A stretch of DNA of 64,000 nt from Parasponia andersonii (Eukaryota > Streptophyta > Magnoliopsida > Rosales > Cannabaceae): the NCBI GenBank assembly GCA_002914805.1, contig JXTB01000026.1, forward strand, positions 1,098,129-1,162,128, read 5' to 3'. Positions within the stretch are counted from its first letter, which is position 1; each line of letters begins with the position of its first letter. Position numbers and translations under genes: made by a program. Positions 58,628 through 64,000 of the stretch are shown here, piece by piece. Under the pieces are notes generated by a model that saw only the letters and a program-made list of their open reading frames with translations, searched no databases and was not told where the DNA came from.

Positions 58628-59719
58628 CCGTCGTTCTCAGTCAATAATTCAGCGGGAAACACGAGTCTGCATTTCTGGTGAGCACATTTACTACGCAGTT
58701 GGAGCTAGTGGGTCCCACTAGCCCACGAATATCGAAAAATCCCACTGTGTGTGTAACTTGCTGTACCGTATTTACGGTGTGAATGAATGTAAACCACCAG
58801 TTGCGTTGCGCTACCAAAAAGCAGGTGAAACGTCAGCGTCTTAGGTCCTTGTATTTTTTTGTGTGGGAATTATATGGTGGTGTTAATGTAGGTGCAGGAT
58901 ACAAAATTGTGGACGAGAGGGTAGGCGAGTCATACCCCTTTTGGATTTCTCTAGAGACTTCTGTTGTATTGTATCACTCTCCGACCAATAATGCACCTTA
59001 TTAGTTTGTATAATTTTTTATTGTTTATAAAGAAATTTATAGAGCTTTTACTTTTACTTGGTAGAGGAATATTATATAGCTCGTCTTTATTATGTTGGGT
59101 AAACGAACTAGGAAAGGTGAGTCCAGTACACCCTAATATAATAGTGAGAAAGCAAGAATTGGAAAAGTGAAAAAAACAATTGGTTTTGTTTTCTATTCGA
59201 TGCAATGATTAGTTGATAACTTATTTGACGCTTTTTGCCTTTTTTACTTTTATTCTGAAAAAGGTTAAAAACGGTGGTGGTAAAGTAACACAGGATAACA
59301 AGAATGTAGGACTAGTAACAAGATTTATATGTGGGACTCATACTTTTATACTTTTATTCGTGTAAAGGTCATTCTTTCAAAAAAAAAAAATTTACAAAAA
59401 AAAATTACAAAAGGCTATTTGGTACGAGATTTCTAGGTATGGGAATGTGAAAGTAAAGAGACTCATGTTAAGTGATACTTTTATCTATTTTTAAAAAAAA
59501 AGTGATACTTTTATCATATTTTAGGATTGTGTAATTTATTCTCCATATAAATTTTATAGGCTACAAAGATACTATTATCGAGGGACATGTTTGACCAACG
59601 TAAGTCATGTTTTCAATTAATTTGTGTTTACCAAAATATGACATGTATTAGCTAAAATATGAACGAGACTGATCCTATCGAAAGAATTACATCTGTATTT
59701 AATATTTTATATATATATA

Positions 59720-59924
59720 TATATATTTACTTATATATAGATATTATTTTGGCCAATGAAAATTTATCATACACATTTTTTTATATTAAAAAGTAAGAAA
59801 GAGAAAAAAAATTAATGATGTATGTTTTTTCATGCACCTCATTATAGTTGTTGAATCATCATTAAATGATGATCTAACGACTTAAAAAAATATTTACATA
59901 TAAGGAAAAAATATACGTATTAGG
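59720..59924. mobile_element. MITE family A, copy 5
   Basis: Shares ATATATAGATATTATTTTGG, AATTTATCATACACATTTTT, GATGATCTAACGACTTAAAA and the ACGTATTAGG end with copies 1-4. It is preceded by a (TA)n tract at its left border (about 59709-59727). Confidence 0.68.
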
Positions 59925-59925
59925 C

Positions 59926-60440
59926 CACCTTTGGTTGGAGGGAGAGAAACTAAGAAAGATAGAGAGGTTAGAAAGGAAGGAGAATGTGAAAGAGGCAGAG
60001 GAAACTAATAATCTTCTAAGTTGTTTGGTATAAAGGATGGTGAATAGAAAGACATAGAGAATATTTATTTCTAAAATTACTATATCATCCATTTTAATAA
60101 TTTTTTAAGGGGTATTATCATTTTTATACTTTGTTTTTTGATATTTTGTTCTAATTATATATTATATTTTGGTTATTATCAAATATTGAACTTTTAAATT
60201 TGAAATTTGTTACAAATTTATATCTGACACCAATTTAGAACAGCTAATTTACTAAGATGTAATTTTAAAAAATAAAAATAAACTGTAAAAAAAATTAATT
60301 CAAAAATAAATTTATTAAATCATCTTAGTAAATTAACGGCTCTAAATTTATATCATCCACCTCTCCTCTCCCTCCTACTCTCCTTTCTACCAAATAAGTG
60401 ACTCGAGTTCTCCCTCTAGTCCTCTCAATTCCTCCAAAAA
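59926..60440. mobile_element. Purine/pyrimidine-ended MITE-like segment containing family B copy 3
   Basis: The left side is purine-rich (TTTGGTTGGAGGGAGAGAAA) and the right side pyrimidine-rich (CTCCCTCCTACTCTCCTTTC, then TACCAAATAAG), giving loose inverted ends of the TTTGGT..AGG type. Family B copy 3 interrupts the middle. Boundaries are uncertain. Confidence 0.4.
60107..60350. mobile_element. MITE family B, copy 3 (truncated)
   Basis: Starts AAGGGGTATTATCATTTTTA and follows the left arm of copy 1 (TTTGGTTATTATCAAATATT, CACCAATTTAGAACAGCTAA). The right arm stops after TTAACGGCTCTAAATTTA, so about 100 bases are missing. Confidence 0.65.
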
Positions 60441-62079
60441 TCAACCCCACCAATCACAATGTTAATTATGGTGATTTGTGTATGGTCAGAGAATGGGTGT
60501 ATAGCCGAAAGAAAAAGGGAATGTATGGCCAATTTATTTATAATTCATGCTCAAACCCGATTAAAATCCAATAGAGATCGCAACCTTCTGCCATCTCATT
60601 GTTCATGGTAAAGTTCTTATATATTGATAGAAAATAAATTTTATTAGGTTACAATTTTTTACGCCATTTGCAAGGGAATAAGGGTTAAAGATAAATTGCG
60701 TGTATAAAAAAAAATGTTGGTAAGAGTTTATTTTTTTTAAGCACCTGTGTAAACATGTTTTCAAGAAACAGATTATGTCCTCAAACGTAATTCTACTCTA
60801 GGAGTTCTTTTTTTTTAATTAAAAAAATTACTGGGTGTGGAGAGTAAATAAAGGGGATTGTAATAGACCCAATCTTATTCTAAATGCTCCGATAAAGAAA
60901 ATAAACTATACTCTAAATCATTACATACTATAAGTTGGCCTGAATACCAAGAATAACTTAAAGTGTAAAAAAAAAGTTGGATTTTGACGAAACCAGCTTT
61001 TTCTGTGTAAAACTCCGGTTTTATCCAAAAGAAGATATAAATATATATTTATACATATAGGGTGAACTTTCAATAATTATTTTTATTTTTTATCCATCGA
61101 CGAATACTTTTAATCAAGTAGAAAATGACCTATAATAATAGGGTAATTCTATTTATTTCTATTTCAATTCTAATTTATTTAAAGAAACTTATTTTATAAG
61201 TACGAGTGGAATAAAAAGATTCAATTTTAATTTATGCCAAATTATAATATTTTTCTTCTCCTTTTGTCTCTTCTACTTTTTTAATTTAACCCAATTTAAA
61301 TTAATATGAATACAATGTTTTCTAGAATCTAATTAGTTTTTTTTTGGCATAAGTCAATGTGATTTTTTTTTAACAGTTTAAACTTTTTAAATTTTGAATT
61401 ACCAATAATATACATTTTATTCTCGCATAGATTTTAATTGTCAAATTTTATTACATTTTTAATTGATATTTTAAATTTAGGAATTATCGTATGAATTTTT
61501 TTTAATTACTTAATATAGTTTTTTTTGGTTAGCTTAGAATGTGTTTTGTTACTTTTTAATTTAATTAGATTTAATTTGTATTGAATTTTATTTTGATTCT
61601 AATTATCTTTTGCAAAATTAAAATTAATGAGGTATGCAATTAGAATTAAAAAATATAGTAACCAATTAACAGAACTAGATTTTGTTTTTTAAAAAAAACA
61701 AAAATATACAACTCACATACGTTAGCGTAGCGTTTGCTTTGGCTAATTTTTAATTTAGTTAGATTTATATGAGTTAAATTTTTGTTTAGCTTTATAAAAA
61801 AATAATTTAATCATATAATGGAGAATGTACGAGATGAACATTAAATATGATACATTTACTAATAAATTCGATTTATTTTTAAAAAAATCCTAACAGCGAG
61901 TAACAAACAAGTTACCTACCATAAAAAAGATAAATAATCTTCTATATTTAGATAACCAATACATGAATGATTTTTTTTTGGGTATAATATCCTAATTCAT
62001 TATAGTCATTCCATCGTAATCAAACAATCCAAATTAAAGTATTCATCGATACGTAAACGTAGCCATACCCATTAAAGAA

Positions 62080-62122
<43 letters not shown>

Positions 62123-64000
62123 AATGATATAGTGTCTCATAGTTAGTTTTGGAAATTAGTCGCTCAATATCAATCCCATCGTTAAAGTTAATAGACAATG
62201 GAAAAATATGAACTTTTATCCAACGGTTGTAAATAGTGCAGGGTAAAGCTAGACCGAAAAATGCAACCAACTGAGAAGGGTTTTTTTTTTTTTTTTTTTT
62301 TTAAAGGTTGTTGCATTAAAAAATATAATATTTTTGTTTATAAAAAAATATAATATTTACTTTTATTACATGAATTCTCATTTAAAATTTGTTATAATAA
62401 GATCTAATAGACGACTAACGATGTGCTAATGATACTATATTTATTCTTATATGTACATACGTGGAATTGGTGAAATGAAATTCGTTTTCATAAAAATATT
62501 ATATATTTCTATATACAAATTTTCAAAATTCACAATACAATTCACAAAATTTCAAACCGTTAGTAATAGAAAAACTTTAATTTTTCAAACTGTCTTTTAT
62601 TTTTTTTAATGGAAAATTCATCTTTTTTTTTTTGTGTTTAAGGTTTTCTTGAATATTTTATAATTTATAATTTGGGTTTTCCTTTATATATATTTTTAAA
62701 ATTTATTTTCGTCTTCAAATTACTTTTTTTTTTAATTTTATTTTTTGTTTTTCTTTTTTAGCTTCTTCCACTACGTACGTATTTGAGAGAAAGAGAGAGA
62801 GAGGAATGATCAAGTAACAGTGAAAAGGCTATTTAATAAACCATTATAAATAAAAACAATATGCTTTATAATTATAAATAAAAAAGAATAATTAGAAAAA
62901 AAATTAAATAATGGGTAAAAACGATAGAGATTAGTGTTGAATGAACTAGAAGAAGAAAATATATGTGATGAAAAAAGGATGTGTTGTGATATTATTTCTT
63001 TAGTCTTATTTAAAAAAAAAAAAAAATAAGGTGCTTTTATTTCATGCCTATTAATCCATACTATAATAACGGCAAAATTGTAAATTTCTTTCTTTCATTT
63101 CTGATTAGTAGAATATCATTATTTTATCAATAATTGATGTATTTAATGGACTTAGGGAGCGTAAGACATTTTTTTAATTCCAATTAAGAATCTGGGAAAG
63201 AATCTCAAATTAAGATTCAATTTAAATAAATAAAAAATATATTTAAAAATGTCATGTCAACATGTTGCCAACAAATTATCCATCAAAAAAGGTATTTAAT
63301 GAGATTTATAATTTCAAAACTATTGATTATTATAAATTTTATTGACCAACTACTTAATTAATTAGAACCATCTAATCTTCGTCTACCTGTCAAAACAACT
63401 ATAACCACCGATTGAAATCTCAACCATACATATTATATAAAAGAGACCGTAAGAAAGGGCACAAATCACAGTAATTTTGGTCCCGAATCTTTTAAATGTC
63501 AGAATTTTACTGTCTCAAATTATATTGTCTCAGTTTTGGCCGCTGATTTAAATCAATATATTTCTCTTTTTTTTTTTTTTGAAATTTGAATCCAAATATT
63601 TCAAACTTGGAGAAAATATAAATCAAATGCCAAGTTTGGACATTAAAAAATTTGACCGCCCTTTCAACACGCTTTCCCTTCTACCTTGCAGATACTTGAC
63701 ATGGCGTATGGCACGTAACCAAACTACTAGAACTACGACTTAATAACCCATAACAATCATACGACTACTACAATTTTTTTAAAAAAAAAAAAAAAAAAAG
63801 GAAACAAAAATTAAAACCCGTGATCCCAAAAGCGACTTTGCTAACATAAATTTATTTTCTTATCGAAAACCTACCTTCGAAAACTTAATGTCAGATGACG
63901 AACCAAACGGTCTAAGTATCATTCATACACATAAGTAGCCGTAGCCCAAGGTACATAATAATACATACAGATTTGTTTTGTAACACAGGTAAAAAGTATA
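60441..64000. other. AT-rich intergenic region to the end of the window
   Basis: No gene recognised. Holds a (TA)n tract at 62092-62119 and long T- and A-runs. Composition becomes more balanced after about 63640, but nothing can be assigned before the window ends. Confidence 0.5.

Larger units (their letters stand above)
58151..59719. other. Promoter-like island and spacer, no gene identified
   Basis: The segment 58380-58760 is clearly richer in GC than its surroundings and contains ACGT-core motifs and a long dyad. No convincing coding sequence starts on either side. The 73-codon frame at 58783-59004 lacks a recognisable domain. It may be a promoter whose gene was lost or lies in small unrecognised exons, or a transposon fragment. 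Confidence 0.35.

Noticed and set aside
1..64000. CRISPR arrays, prophage or bacterial defence systems
   Set aside because: No regularly spaced repeats of that kind and no bacterial gene organisation. All repeat structure is explained by plant transposons, microsatellites and tandem duplications.

Overview
This window is nuclear DNA from a flowering plant, most likely a eudicot. The signs are AT-rich sequence with GT-AG introns, plant-type protein families (a thioredoxin-type glutathione peroxidase, a P-class pentatricopeptide repeat protein, a DUF1685 protein), two chromodomain Ty3/Gypsy retrotransposons primed by initiator tRNA-Met, a BED-finger hAT transposon and many short inverted-repeat elements (MITEs). 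The species cannot be fixed from this sequence alone. No bacterial, viral or organellar gene block is visible.

Layout. 1-3533: intergenic, with three short tandem duplications and AT-rich debris. 3539-10918 (+): a complete but dead Ty3/Gypsy chromovirus (Tekay/Del-like) flanked by the 5-bp target duplication AAAAT; its reverse-transcriptase core is deleted and its 5' LTR is about 1.2 kb shorter than its 3' LTR. 11975-17923 (-): a second, older chromovirus of another lineage. 18260-21457 (+): a six-exon glutathione peroxidase gene (205 aa, GPX3-like, with an N-terminal membrane anchor). 22410-24015: two MITEs beside (TA)n tracts. 25529-27292 (-): a single-exon PPR gene (587 aa). 27484-28523: a stack of MITEs, an inverted pair with another element nested in one arm, directly upstream of the PPR gene. 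28641-30612: a solo LTR. 30866-31221: a foldback element. 35102-36044 (-): a two-exon DUF1685 gene (182 aa) with a TATA box and a cluster of ACGT-core motifs upstream. 36721-43947: four more non-autonomous DNA elements separated by AT-rich sequence. 45866-50600: a full-length hAT transposon with a perfect 8-bp target duplication and a decayed BED-finger transposase on the minus strand. 51217-60440: several more MITEs, plus a promoter-like GC-richer island near 58480-58630. 60441-64000: AT-rich, nothing recognised.

The three intact genes are unrelated housekeeping or regulatory genes and do not form a functional unit. GPX3-like proteins reduce peroxides at membranes using thioredoxin. P-class PPR proteins bind organellar RNA. 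DUF1685 proteins have no settled function. Transposons sit about 0.2-0.7 kb upstream of all three start codons. I did not find a convincing undescribed biological system. The most informative signals are the transposon architecture (nested and inverted MITEs, MITEs next to (TA)n tracts, recombination-shortened LTRs, a duplication that created its own stop codon) and gene-structure details (a catalytic Cys codon split by an intron, candidate 3'-UTR introns). All boundaries come from reading by eye; alignments, transcript data and repeat libraries were not available.
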